Shown one piece after another: positions 47,357 through 56,943 of a DNA stretch of 64,000 nucleotides. Numbering within the stretch: position 1 is the stretch's first letter; each line of letters begins with the position of its first letter. This stretch comes from CAVVIH01 sp963748295 (GTDB lineage: Bacteria > Acidobacteriota > Vicinamibacteria > Vicinamibacterales > 2-12-FULL-66-21). The DNA is taken from NCBI GenBank assembly GCA_963748295.1, contig CAVVIH010000001.1, positions 124,001-188,000 of the forward strand, given 5' to 3'. The notes beneath the pieces were generated by a model, which was not told the DNA's origin, ran no database searches, and saw nothing but the letters and a program-made list of their open reading frames with translations. Made by a program: the position numbers and the translations under genes.

Positions 47357-48868
47357 TTGCGTATACACCTGATCAATCCAAGTGATCTGTCGTTCGGCAC
47401 GGCCGTCATCACGCCGAGATGGCTTTACGTGCTGGCGGCGGCCACGCCCGAGGAATTCGGCACGCCGGCGATCGTCGACGAGACGCTCGAGCAGTTCGAC
47501 GAGGCGACGCTCGCGCCAGGCGACGTCGTCGGCATCGGCATTCACACCGCCAACGCACTGCGCGGGTACCACCTCGGACGGATGGCACGCGCGCGCGGCG
47601 CGTTCGTTGTCTTTGGCGGCATTCACCCTACGCTCTATCCTGACGAAGCACGCGAGCACGGCGACGCGCATGCGATCGTCACCGGCGACGGCGATCTGAT
47701 CTGGTCGAAGGTGCTTGCCGACTGCGCCGCGGGATCCCTGCTGCCGCAGTACGACGGCGGTCGTGTGGACGGCGAGTCCTTCCTGCCGGCGCGATGGGAT
47801 CTGCTCCCCGCCGATCGCTACATGTGGGGATCGGTGCAGACCGTGCGCGGCTGTCCGAAGCACTGCTCGTTCTGCTCGGTGTGGAAGACCGACGGACAGA
47901 AGCCGCGTCAACGCGGCGTCGACGCGGTCGTGAACGAGATCGTCGAGCTGCGGCGCAAGGGCTTCAGGTTCATCCTTCTCGCCGACGACAACTTCTATCC
48001 GGTGACGCTCGACGACCTTGCCGCGGCGGGCCGGCGCACCGACGGCCGCCAGCTGGCGAACCTGACGGCGCTGCGACAGGAACGCTTCGAGCTGATGGCG
48101 CGCCTGGCTCAGCTCCCGCAGGATCTCGTCTTCTACACGCAGATCACGATGGAGGCCGCCGAGGATCCGGAGTTTCTCGCCGCCATGCGGCGCGCGCGCA
48201 TTCGCGGCGCGCTGGTCGGCGTCGAGTCGGTCACGCCCGAGGGGTTGAAGGCCGTCTTCAAGAACTTCAACGACGCCGGAGAGGCGCTCGTGACGCGCCT
48301 GCAGGCCTTCAGGTCGCACGGCGTGCACGTGCTGGGCTCGTTCATCTTCGGGCTGCCCACCGACAAACCGGACACCTTCGAGGCGACAACCGATCTCGCG
48401 CAGCGCGCCGGCGTCACGTTCGCCCAGTTCGTGATGTTGACGCCGTTCCCCGGCACGGTCGACTTCGCGAAATGGGAGAAGGAACAGACCGCCGGGACGG
48501 TGAACGGCATCCCGCTGACGCGCTACTGGCTGATTCCCTCGGCGCAGCGGCCCAAGGTCTACACGCCGCACCCGCTGATGAGCCCCGAGCAGATCCGCGG
48601 TCACACGCAGCTTGCCTGGGACCGGTTCTACCGTCTACCGGCCATCTGGGAGCGTTCCACGTGCGTGCGCTCGCTGCGCGCGCGGCTGGCGTTCGTCCTG
48701 ATCTCCAAGCTTTACCGGCAGATGTACGCCAACACCGGCATCGCCACCGACAGCGCCCGCCAGGCCCGGTCGGCGAAGCGTGCCCGGGTCCTCGCCCGCG
48801 CCGCGCGGCGCCTGTTCATCGCCGCGCCAATGCCTGAGCTGCAACCTCCGGCCCTTAGCAAAGGCTAG
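47357..48868 (+). CDS. B12-binding-domain radical SAM protein
   Basis: 503 aa from a TTG at 47357 (encoding MRIHLINPSD). Residues 1-140 form a cobalamin-binding-type domain with GDVVGIGIHTANALRGY and FVVFGGIHPTLYPDEA, lacking the DxHxxG motif, which is usual in BchE/HpnJ-like members. The radical-SAM motif is CPKHCSFC in VRGCPKHCSFCSVWK. Further ILLADDNFYP and LGSFIFGLPTDKPDT are typical. The class performs methyl transfers or ring chemistry; the exact product is unknown. It starts 9 bp after the M56 gene, so it may share its transcript. Confidence 0.88.
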   Translation: MRIHLINPSDLSFGTAVITPRWLYVLAAATPEEFGTPAIVDETLEQFDEATLAPGDVVGIGIHTANALRGYHLGRMARARGAFVVFGGIHPTLYPDEAREHGDAHAIVTGDGDLIWSKVLADCAAGSLLPQYDGGRVDGESFLPARWDLLPADRYMWGSVQTVRGCPKHCSFCSVWKTDGQKPRQRGVDAVVNEIVELRRKGFRFILLADDNFYPVTLDDLAAAGRRTDGRQLANLTALRQERFELMARLAQLPQDLVFYTQITMEAAEDPEFLAAMRRARIRGALVGVESVTPEGLKAVFKNFNDAGEALVTRLQAFRSHGVHVLGSFIFGLPTDKPDTFEATTDLAQRAGVTFAQFVMLTPFPGTVDFAKWEKEQTAGTVNGIPLTRYWLIPSAQRPKVYTPHPLMSPEQIRGHTQLAWDRFYRLPAIWERSTCVRSLRARLAFVLISKLYRQMYANTGIATDSARQARSAKRARVLARAARRLFIAAPMPELQPPALSKG

Positions 48869-48930
48869 CGATCGGCGGTAAAATCGACCCTTCACGCGCG
48901 TTTCGATCCTCCAGCTCCGCGGGAAGACGT

Positions 48931-51006
48931 ATGAGTACCTGCTCGAAGTGTGGCACCAAGTACCCGGACACCGTTCGCTTCTGCACGCAGGATGGCACCG
49001 TGCTCGAAGCGGACGCGCCGGCCGAATCGAATCAGATCGGTAAGGTCCTCGCCGGGAAGTACCGGCTCGATGCATACCTGAGCCGCGGCGGCATGGGCAG
49101 CGTCTACCGCGCGACGCACCTGATGCTCGAGAAGCCGGTGGCGCTGAAGGTGATCAAGCCAGAGCTGGTCGGATCCAGCGAGTTCGCCCGCCGCTTCCAG
49201 CGCGAAGCCCGCGCGGCGACCAGCCTCAACCACCCGAACATCGTCGCCGTCTACGACCTCGGACAGGCGGAGGATGGGACGCTCTACATCGCGATGGAGC
49301 TGGTCGACGGTCCGAGCCTGAAGGACGCGATCCAGAAGGGCGGGCCGATGGATCCGATCCGGATCGTCCGGCTGGTGCGCCAGGTTCTGGGCGCGCTCGC
49401 CCTCGCGCACCGCCACCACATCGTGCATCGTGACCTCAAGCCGCAGAACATCATGCTGGCGAGCGATCGCGACGGCAACGAGATCGCCAAGCTGGTGGAC
49501 TTCGGGATTGCCAAGACGTTCGACGATCGCACGCAGCTGACCTCGACGGGATTCGCGATCGGCACGCCGCAATACATGGCGCCCGAGCAGGCCTCGGGCT
49601 CGGACGTCGACGGCCGCAGCGATCTCTATTCGCTCGGCATCATCCTTTACGAGATGCTCGTCGCCGAGGTCCCGTTCAACGATCCGTCGACGCCCGCGAT
49701 TCTCGTGAAGCACCTGACCGAAGCGCCGGTGCGCCCCTCGCTGCGGCGCACGGATATCCAGGTGCACCGCGGGCTCGAAGACATCGCGGTCCGGTGCCTC
49801 GAGAAGGATCCAGCCAAGCGGTATCAGAGCGCCGAGGAAATGGCGCAGGCGATGGCCGCTGCCGTGTCCCTCGACGGCAGCGCCGCGTCGGTTTCCGAAG
49901 CGGCTACGCTGCCGATGGGTGCGCCGCACCTGACGATGGGGTCGACGCACACTGCTGCGCGGGCGGTGCCAACGCCGCCGGCCAACGTGCCTGCGCCCTC
50001 ATCCGCGCCGGCTGCACCTGCTGCCGCGGCCGCGCCTGTTCTCGTGCCGTCCCCTGCAGCTGCCGCGGCCGCAGCTCCGAAGCCGCCGGCGCCGGCAGTG
50101 CCCATGCCGCTCGCCGTGGGTGCACAGCAACCAGCACCGGTGGTGAAGAGCGGCCGCAATTCGGTTGCGCTGGGTGTCGGCGCGCTTGCGATCGTCGCCC
50201 TCGCCGGCATGGGCTTCGCGCTGACCAAGTTCGTCGGCGGATCGACGCCGGCGTCACAATCCGCGTTGACGCCCGCGACCTCCGCGCCGGCATCCTCGGA
50301 GCCGCCGTCGCCGTCGGCGACCGCCGCGGCCACGCCCGGATTGCCGCCTGCGGGCAGCGGAGAAACGCCATCGACGGAATCGAAGCCGACGGACTCGAAG
50401 CCCGCGGAACCCGCGGCGTCGACCGGACCGTCGTCAGCCACGCCGCCGCCCGCGGTCGCGACTTCGCCGGTCCGGCGTGACGCCGCGCGAGTTGCACCGG
50501 AGGCTGCGCGCGGAACGGTTCCGCCACCGTCCGCCGCCGGCAGCGCACGCGGCACCGCACCGCCGCCTGCTCCACCATCTGCGCCGGCACCGCCACCGGC
50601 ACCGACGCTGGCCGAGAATCCCACCGTGCTTCTGCGGTGCGACGGCGCCGCCGAAGTGTGCACGGCGGTCCGCGACGCCTTCGGCCCGGCGCTGCAGCGC
50701 GAGAAGATGACCGTGACGACCAGCGCGCCGCGCGCGGACGTCTACATCGTCGTCAGCGCGTCCGCGCTCGACGGCAGCGTGCAGCAGCAGTTCGGCACGA
50801 CCTTCGTCGTCCGCAACTATTCGATTGCCGTGGAGCTGGAGGCGCCGAAGTTCGACGCCGCCCCGGCCGCGCCGGAAGGGCGCACGTTCAGCGCCGATCT
50901 GAGAGTGGGCAAGGAGCGGGTGAACGAGAACGCGCGCCTGGTCGCCAACGACACGGTCGAGAAGATCCGTGAGTTCTGGACCAGGCGGCGCTCGCAGGGA
51001 AACTGA
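48931..51006 (+). CDS. Ser/Thr protein kinase with N-terminal zinc ribbon and C-terminal extracytoplasmic domain
   Basis: 691 aa. N-terminal zinc ribbon MSTCSKCGTKYPDTVRFC, then a Hanks-type kinase: SRGGMGSVYRATH (glycine loop), VALKVIKPEL (Lys), HIVHRDLKPQNIML (HRD), KLVDFGIAKTF (DFG), MAPEQA (APE). A Pro/Ala/Ser-rich linker, one membrane helix (VALGVGALAIVALAGMGFAL), another low-complexity stretch and a compact C-terminal domain (VLLRCDGAAEVCTAV, VYIVVSASALDGSVQQQFG) follow. The last domain may sense something outside the cell, and has the look of a CsgG-like fold; the opposite-strand gene right after it encodes a CsgG-like protein. Intact. Confidence 0.93.
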   Translation: MSTCSKCGTKYPDTVRFCTQDGTVLEADAPAESNQIGKVLAGKYRLDAYLSRGGMGSVYRATHLMLEKPVALKVIKPELVGSSEFARRFQREARAATSLNHPNIVAVYDLGQAEDGTLYIAMELVDGPSLKDAIQKGGPMDPIRIVRLVRQVLGALALAHRHHIVHRDLKPQNIMLASDRDGNEIAKLVDFGIAKTFDDRTQLTSTGFAIGTPQYMAPEQASGSDVDGRSDLYSLGIILYEMLVAEVPFNDPSTPAILVKHLTEAPVRPSLRRTDIQVHRGLEDIAVRCLEKDPAKRYQSAEEMAQAMAAAVSLDGSAASVSEAATLPMGAPHLTMGSTHTAARAVPTPPANVPAPSSAPAAPAAAAAPVLVPSPAAAAAAAPKPPAPAVPMPLAVGAQQPAPVVKSGRNSVALGVGALAIVALAGMGFALTKFVGGSTPASQSALTPATSAPASSEPPSPSATAAATPGLPPAGSGETPSTESKPTDSKPAEPAASTGPSSATPPPAVATSPVRRDAARVAPEAARGTVPPPSAAGSARGTAPPPAPPSAPAPPPAPTLAENPTVLLRCDGAAEVCTAVRDAFGPALQREKMTVTTSAPRADVYIVVSASALDGSVQQQFGTTFVVRNYSIAVELEAPKFDAAPAAPEGRTFSADLRVGKERVNENARLVANDTVEKIREFWTRRRSQGN

Positions 51007-51915
51007 CTACTTCTTGCGGATCGTGTCCTTCGCCTTGGCGGCGCCGGTGATCGTCATGATGGCGAACTTCTCCTGAACTTCCGCCACCTCACCGGTGCCC
51101 GTCTGCTTCTCTTCCGCGCCGAGCTTCGCGCCGGTATCCGGATCGATCAGCGCCTCGCCGACGGCGATGATGTTGAACTTGTCGCCGACCTTCAGGCCCG
51201 ACGCGCTGCCGAGATTGATCCACGCGCGGGTGCCGTCGACCTTGATGATGCGCCCCTCGGCCACGGCGCTGCCCGCCGCGCTGCCGATCTTCGCGAGATA
51301 ATCGCCGGTCGTCAGCTTGGTGACGATCGCCTTCGACGCCTTCTCGATCGCCTCGCTGGCGATGCCCCACTCGGCGTCGCGGCTCAGGCTCGTGCCGCGG
51401 ACGAACCCGCCGCCCTTCTTCACCTGGCCGGTTTCGGCGATCGAGATGATCCGCTCGGCGGTCGTCGTGTCGATCATCCGGATGTTGATCGTCGCGTCCG
51501 CCGTGGTCATGTTGCCGCCGATGCCGATCGCGCCGATGCCGCCGCGCGTCGTGTTGATCGCGAACTTGTCGATGCCGCCGGTGAGGATGTACTTGACGCC
51601 GAGCAGCCGGCCGACCTTGGCCGCCGTCTGCGGATCGACCGCGCCGGTGGTCGCCAGGCCCTGTTCCTTCATCACGAGCGCGAGCTTGTCCCGTTCGAGC
51701 ACGGTGAACTTGGCTGAAAGCGTTTCCAACTCCGAGAACGCAGTATCGATGTGATTGCGCGCCGCCGGTCCCATCTCATTGTAGAACCACCATGAAGTGG
51801 CGGCATTGTTGTCGAAATCCCAGATAGCGATCCGGATCTTCGCCTGTGCGAAGGCTGAAGACGGCGCTATCGCCATGCTCAACGCGAGCAGAAAACCAGA
51901 CACCACATGCTTCAT
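51007..51915 (-). CDS. CsgG/HfaB-family secreted protein
   Basis: 302 aa with signal peptide (GFLLALSMAIAPSSAFAQA). IRIAIWDFDNNAATSWWFY, KFTVLERDKLALVMKEQGLATTG and LLGVKYILTGGIDKF are typical of CsgG/curli-assembly-like proteins; the C-terminus (VEGRI-like VAEGRIIKVDGTRAWINLGSASGLKVGD) is a flagellar-assembly-type beta domain. Related proteins form outer-membrane pores or lipoproteins, but no lipobox is seen here. It converges with the kinase gene, ending one base after it. Role is unclear. Confidence 0.85.
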   Translation of the reverse strand: MKHVVSGFLLALSMAIAPSSAFAQAKIRIAIWDFDNNAATSWWFYNEMGPAARNHIDTAFSELETLSAKFTVLERDKLALVMKEQGLATTGAVDPQTAAKVGRLLGVKYILTGGIDKFAINTTRGGIGAIGIGGNMTTADATINIRMIDTTTAERIISIAETGQVKKGGGFVRGTSLSRDAEWGIASEAIEKASKAIVTKLTTGDYLAKIGSAAGSAVAEGRIIKVDGTRAWINLGSASGLKVGDKFNIIAVGEALIDPDTGAKLGAEEKQTGTGEVAEVQEKFAIMTITGAAKAKDTIRKK

Positions 51916-51976
51916 CTATTCCTCCTGGGGGGCACCAGAATTATGGGGAGCGGGCGGTTCGCTGTCAAATTCTACG

Positions 51977-52798
51977 CTATCGCGCCGCCGTTGCTTTCAG
52001 GCGGTAGGTCCCGTCCTCGAGGCGTTCGCGGTAGGCGCCGTGGCAATTCTGGCAGGCCTGGCCGAGCGCGGTCTGCGCGCTCTTGACCGCGTCCCAGTCG
52101 CCGCGAGCCGTCGCGCGCTCGACGGCGTCGGCGTGATTGCGCGCTTCTTCCACCCATTTCACGGCATCGGCCTTCCTCCGGCTTTTCCAGAACGGCGTCG
52201 TTTCGCCGAACAACGCCTTGAGCGCCGCCGCCTGCTGCTTGACGGCATCCGCTTCGGATCCGCTGACCGCCTGCCGCAGCGTGGTGAACGCCGGACCGAC
52301 CCGCTTCATGACCTTGTCGAACGCGTCCTCTTCAGGTGTGAGCGGCGGCGGGATGGGACGCGCCAGATCGACCATCGCGGGGGTGAGCACCGACGTGGCG
52401 AGGACCGCCGGACGGCCGCGGTACTTCGCAACGAGGTCGGGGGGCAGATCCACCGTCGCCCGGCCGGCGATCTCGTCGGTGAACTCCACGCACTCGCCGA
52501 GCACGGTCACGTAACTGTTCGGATCGACCGGGGCATTGAGCGCCGTCGCCAGGACCAGCACTTCCCCAGTCGTCTTCGTCTTGTCCTGATCGATCGTGAA
52601 CGCCAGCGTCGTCAGCTTCTGTTCGACCGTGCCGACAACCGACACGGACTGGCCGTAGTAGTCGGCTGGAGATTCCGCGAGCGTGCTCGCGGCCACCGGC
52701 ACGAGCGGTTTCGCCGCCGGCGGTGACGCCTGTTGCGCGCGGACGACGATCGCCGCGGCGACGCAGAAGAGGGCAATGCCACCTCGCACCTGATTCAT
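51977..52798 (-). CDS. Exported monoheme c-type cytochrome with OB-fold-like N-terminal part
   Basis: 273 aa. Signal peptide GGIALFCVAAAIVVRAQQA; first half (SPADYYGQSVSVVGTVEQKL, SYVTVLGECVEFTDEIAGRA) looks like a small beta-barrel; second half is a four-helix bundle ending in the heme motif CQNCH (ALGQACQNCHGAYRERLEDG), as in cytochrome c'/c556. Electron-transfer or gas-binding role in the periplasm is likely. The ATG overlaps the stop of the methyltransferase-like gene, so they are coupled. Confidence 0.85.
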   Translation of the reverse strand: MNQVRGGIALFCVAAAIVVRAQQASPPAAKPLVPVAASTLAESPADYYGQSVSVVGTVEQKLTTLAFTIDQDKTKTTGEVLVLATALNAPVDPNSYVTVLGECVEFTDEIAGRATVDLPPDLVAKYRGRPAVLATSVLTPAMVDLARPIPPPLTPEEDAFDKVMKRVGPAFTTLRQAVSGSEADAVKQQAAALKALFGETTPFWKSRRKADAVKWVEEARNHADAVERATARGDWDAVKSAQTALGQACQNCHGAYRERLEDGTYRLKATAAR

Positions 52799-53613
52799 CT
52801 CTTGGCGGTAAACCGCTGTTCGCGGCCGTCCGTCTTGACTGTGCCGACAATCGTGTTGCCCTGGACGCGGCCGGTGTAAGTATACGGGCCGGCGGTGAAC
52901 GTAATCTCGTCCACCTTCACAGTGCCGTTCTCAACTGTGAAGGTCTCGCCGCCGGACGTCAGCGTTCCTTTTATCGATTGAAACTCCTGATAGAGTTCCA
53001 GCCTGCCCTGCGGCATCTGCCACGATCCATCTGCCTTTGCTGGCACCACGTAGAGCATCGCTTCGCACCAGCTCCGGCATCCTTCTTCCATTCGCGTCGT
53101 CGAGTCCGGCGTCCAGCCGGAAAAGCCGAACGTGTTGGCGACGATGCGGGTGCCGGGCTTCATCTCGAGGATCTTCGGCAGCAGCACTTTCAGGTTCTCG
53201 GGAAGCAGGAACAGCGCGAGCACCGTCGCCTGCGAGAAGTCCGCCTGATACATGTCGCCCTGCACGAACGTCGCTTTCTCGGCGACACCGGCGGCTGCCG
53301 CGTTCTTCTTCGAAAGTTCGACGAGTTCCGGGTTGTACTCGACGCCCACCGCGCGCGCGCCGCGCTTCGCTGCCGCGATGACGTTGCGTCCGTCGCCGGA
53401 CCCGAGATCCATCACGACATCCTTTGGCGTGACGTTCGCGAGGTCCAGCATCCGTTCGACCATCTCCGCCGGCGTCGGAACCCAGACGACGTCCTTGCCG
53501 GCCTGGCCGACCTTCGGCTGATAAGGTTCCGTCGTGCTCTGTGCGTGCGCCGCGCCAGCGAAGGGGAGGACGGCGATGAGGGCAAGGATTCTGGGAAAGG
53601 TGCGGAATTCCAT
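52795..53613 (-). CDS. Exported class I methyltransferase-like protein
   Basis: 272 aa. It begins with a signal peptide (LALIAVLPFAGAAHA), unusual for a methyltransferase. SAM-binding motif I is VVMDLGSGDGRNVIAAAKRG, followed by AVGVEYNPELVELS and KATFVQGDMYQADF. After about residue 185 a beta-rich extension carries EFQSIKGTLTSGGETFTVENG and YTGRVQGNTIVGTVK. Periplasmic SAM-dependent chemistry is not expected, so the protein may have lost activity or stay anchored by an uncleaved signal. Similar exported versions are frequent in acidobacteria. It is translationally coupled to the cytochrome gene. Confidence 0.85.
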   Translation of the reverse strand: MEFRTFPRILALIAVLPFAGAAHAQSTTEPYQPKVGQAGKDVVWVPTPAEMVERMLDLANVTPKDVVMDLGSGDGRNVIAAAKRGARAVGVEYNPELVELSKKNAAAAGVAEKATFVQGDMYQADFSQATVLALFLLPENLKVLLPKILEMKPGTRIVANTFGFSGWTPDSTTRMEEGCRSWCEAMLYVVPAKADGSWQMPQGRLELYQEFQSIKGTLTSGGETFTVENGTVKVDEITFTAGPYTYTGRVQGNTIVGTVKTDGREQRFTAKR

Positions 53614-53686
53614 GGCGGGATTCTAGATCCGCCTCCGCGCTTTGCGCTACGGCGAGACAGGTCAAATTTCATGCGGCGCTCTTCTG

Positions 53687-53714
53687 GCCCCTGGCCCCCG
53701 GTCCCCGGCCCCTG
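53687..53714. repeat. Four exact-phase heptamers before the heme A synthase gene
   Basis: GCCCCTG, GCCCCCG, GTCCCCG and GCCCCTG follow without gap and end 7 bp before ATG 53722. They occupy the promoter/leader of the gene. Confidence 0.8.
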
Positions 53715-53721
53715 AGAAGAT

Positions 53722-54663
<942 letters not shown>

Positions 54664-54664
54664 T

Positions 54665-54886
54665 CTAGTCGAGCAGGACGAGCACGCCAAGCGCAGCGGC
54701 GTAGCTGATCGCCGCATAAGACAGCGCGATCAAACACTTGCCCGTTGCCGGCAGGAGCCGCCAGGACGCAATGGGGTGGGCGCAGAACGCCAGCCAGCGG
54801 CCAAGGACGAGTTCGGGAGCCATCGCGGGACACTGCGCAAAAACGCAGCCAGCCAGACTTCGGGCAATTTGGCCCGTTTTACACAT
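54665..54886 (-). CDS. Small hydrophobic protein, function unknown
   Basis: 73 aa from ATG 54886: GRWLAFCAHPIASWRLLPATGK followed by one or two helices (CLIALSYAAISYAAALGVLVLL). It ends one base after the ctaA stop, on the other strand. Similar short AHP..SWRLLP proteins exist in acidobacteria (from memory). No known domain. Confidence 0.6.
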   Translation of the reverse strand: MCKTGQIARSLAGCVFAQCPAMAPELVLGRWLAFCAHPIASWRLLPATGKCLIALSYAAISYAAALGVLVLLD

Positions 54887-54997
54887 GATCGCCTCAGTCC
54901 AGTACTTCCTCGCCTTGCCTAATGTCGCCCTGCCGAGTGACTCTCCGTGGAACCGGGCGGGCTGGGTTAGACTGCTGCCACTTCCTGGGAGGGATGG

Positions 54998-56209
54998 ATG
55001 GGAAATGGGTGTCGATGGGTGACGCTGACCGCGGGGCTGATGCTGTTTGCGACCGCGCTGCTGCCGGCGCAGCAGCCCGCACAGCAGCCGGCGGACGATC
55101 CGGTCAGGGATCTCGTGGCGCGGCTGGATCTCGAAAAATACAAGGCGACGATCAAGGGTCTGACGCAGTTTGGCGACCGGCGTCAGGGCACGGATCGCAA
55201 TCGGGCGGCGATCGACTGGATCGAAGCGCAGCTGAAAAGCTACGGCTGCACCAACACGGCGCGCATCAAATACGACTACCAGCCGGCGCCCCGCACCGAG
55301 GGTACGGGTCAGCGCGGGCGCGGTGAGGGAGGCCAACGCGGCGGACGCGGCGGCGCGCCGCAGAAAGGCATCCGCGGTCGCACCGGCGTCAACAACGATC
55401 CGATGCGTCAGCCCGATGAGAAGCTGCGCGCGCTCAACTCGCAGCCGTCCACGCCCGGACTGCGCGAAGAGGTCTACTGCACGAAGATCGGATCCAAGGT
55501 GCCCGGCGAGATGTACATCATCGGCGGGCACATGGACGGCATCGGCTACGGCGAAGCGGCGAATGACGACGGGTCGGGCACCGCGATCGTGATGGAGCTC
55601 GCGCGCATCTTCAACTCGCCAGACGTGCAGACGGATCGATCGATCCGGTTCATTCTCTGGAACAACGAGGAATCAGGACTGAACGGCAGCCGCGCCTACG
55701 TCGAGCAGCGGCGTGAGCTGCAGGGCAAAGAGGATCCTCCCGGGTCGGGCAAGTATCCCGAGCCGAAGTGGCTGGGCATGATTCAGCACGACATGATGAT
55801 GTTCGATCACGGCATGCCGCGCGCGGACGGAACGCTCAACCCCGAGCAGCGGCCCGAAGCGGACGTCAACATCGAGTTCGCCGGCACCTCGAAGATGGCG
55901 GCCGAAGCGCAGGCGCTCGCATGGGCGTTCCGCGCCGCGAACGATCGCTACGCGACGGATTATCCTGCCGCCGTCGGCAACCGGATGCAGAGCACCGACT
56001 CGGTGCCGTTCCAGGATTACATCGCGGCGATCAGCCTGCGCGAGAACGAGCGCGGTGCGCACATCGGTTCGGGATGGGATCCGCACTGGCACCAGCCGAC
56101 CGACGTGTACTCGACGTTCAGCGACAAGGATTTCAGGCTCGGCCTCAACGCGGCGCAGACGACGCTCGCCGGGATCGCGCAGCTCACCGGCGCGACGATC
56201 ACGCGCTGA
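54998..56209 (+). CDS. M28-family zinc aminopeptidase, exported
   Basis: 403 aa. Signal peptide WVTLTAGLMLFATALLPAQQ. The co-catalytic zinc site is complete: MYIIGGHMDGIGYG (His, Asp), ANDDGSGTAIVME (bridging Asp), LWNNEESGLNGS (Glu-Glu), MIQHDMMMFDHG (Asp) and DPHWHQPTDVY (His). A Gly/Arg-rich insert (GQRGRGEGGQRGGRGG) near residue 110 is unusual for the family. It trims peptides outside the cell or in the periplasm. SD GGGAGGG precedes ATG 54998. Confidence 0.92.
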   Translation: MGNGCRWVTLTAGLMLFATALLPAQQPAQQPADDPVRDLVARLDLEKYKATIKGLTQFGDRRQGTDRNRAAIDWIEAQLKSYGCTNTARIKYDYQPAPRTEGTGQRGRGEGGQRGGRGGAPQKGIRGRTGVNNDPMRQPDEKLRALNSQPSTPGLREEVYCTKIGSKVPGEMYIIGGHMDGIGYGEAANDDGSGTAIVMELARIFNSPDVQTDRSIRFILWNNEESGLNGSRAYVEQRRELQGKEDPPGSGKYPEPKWLGMIQHDMMMFDHGMPRADGTLNPEQRPEADVNIEFAGTSKMAAEAQALAWAFRAANDRYATDYPAAVGNRMQSTDSVPFQDYIAAISLRENERGAHIGSGWDPHWHQPTDVYSTFSDKDFRLGLNAAQTTLAGIAQLTGATITR

Positions 56210-56301
56210 CGTGCGCATCATGCTACCGCCGAGGTACGACCCCGGCGGTAATTCACGGCCTCCAGCTTGCTTTGAAAACCACGACTAAGGAGGCCAGGAA
56301 A

Positions 56302-56865
56302 ATGAGCATGACCAAAGTAGCGGGTGCGTTCTGTGTGGCGCTGGGAATGACAGCGGCACTCGGCGCGCAGGCCGCGTCGCAGAACCCTACACAGCAGGCG
56401 CCCGCACCGGCAACAAGTGCACAGGAACATTCGGTGACCGTCGAAGGCTGCCTCGTCCGTGAGAAGGACGTCCCCGGCCGCGCGCCGAACACAGCCGAGC
56501 GTGCGGGGGTGATGGAAGACTTCATCCTGACGAACGCCAAGATCGTCAAGAGCGGCCACACCGCGCCCGATGCCGCGGCGACAGGAACGACCGGTTCCAC
56601 CGCGACTGGTGAGCAGCCCGCGGGCACCAGCGGCGCCGCCGGCAAGATGTTCGAGGTCCGAGGCCTGAACGACACGGAGCTGCAGCAGTTCGTGGGCCAG
56701 CGCGTCGAGATCGAAGGCAAGGTCGATCCGGCGGACGCGGCCGACCGCGCCAAGGAGAAGGCGAACCCGAGCGGCGAGCCGGCTGGCGATCTGCCGCAGC
56801 TCAAGGGCATGGCGATCCGCAAGGCGACGTCCGCGGAACCCTGCACGCCCGCGATCTCGAAGTAG
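56302..56865 (+). CDS. Exported hypothetical protein
   Basis: 187 aa with SD (AAGGAGG) and signal peptide VAGAFCVALGMTAALGAQA. The mature part contains HSVTVEGCLVREKDVPGR and MFEVRGLNDTELQQFVGQRVEIEGKVDP, a small OB-fold-like beta-barrel of a type frequent in Vicinamibacteria (VEGC...V...VEI.G.V), plus an Ala/Thr-rich linker. No function known. It lies 92 bp after the peptidase gene. Confidence 0.75.
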   Translation: MSMTKVAGAFCVALGMTAALGAQAASQNPTQQAPAPATSAQEHSVTVEGCLVREKDVPGRAPNTAERAGVMEDFILTNAKIVKSGHTAPDAAATGTTGSTATGEQPAGTSGAAGKMFEVRGLNDTELQQFVGQRVEIEGKVDPADAADRAKEKANPSGEPAGDLPQLKGMAIRKATSAEPCTPAISK

Positions 56866-56876
56866 CGTTCGACCGA

Positions 56877-56925
56877 GGTTTCCAGTTTCCAGTTTCCAGC
56901 TTCGAGCTGGAACTGGTCACTGGAG
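56877..56925. repeat. Seven in-phase heptamers before the orphan permease gene
   Basis: GGTTTCC, AGTTTCC, AGTTTCC, AGCTTCG, AGCTGGA, ACTGGTC and ACTGGAG follow without gap. The first and last units are roughly inverse (TTTCCAGT against ACTGGA), so it can fold. It begins 12 bp after the stop of the previous gene and ends 19 bp before ATG 56944. Confidence 0.8.
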
Positions 56926-56943
56926 ACGTTACAATGCCCAGCC

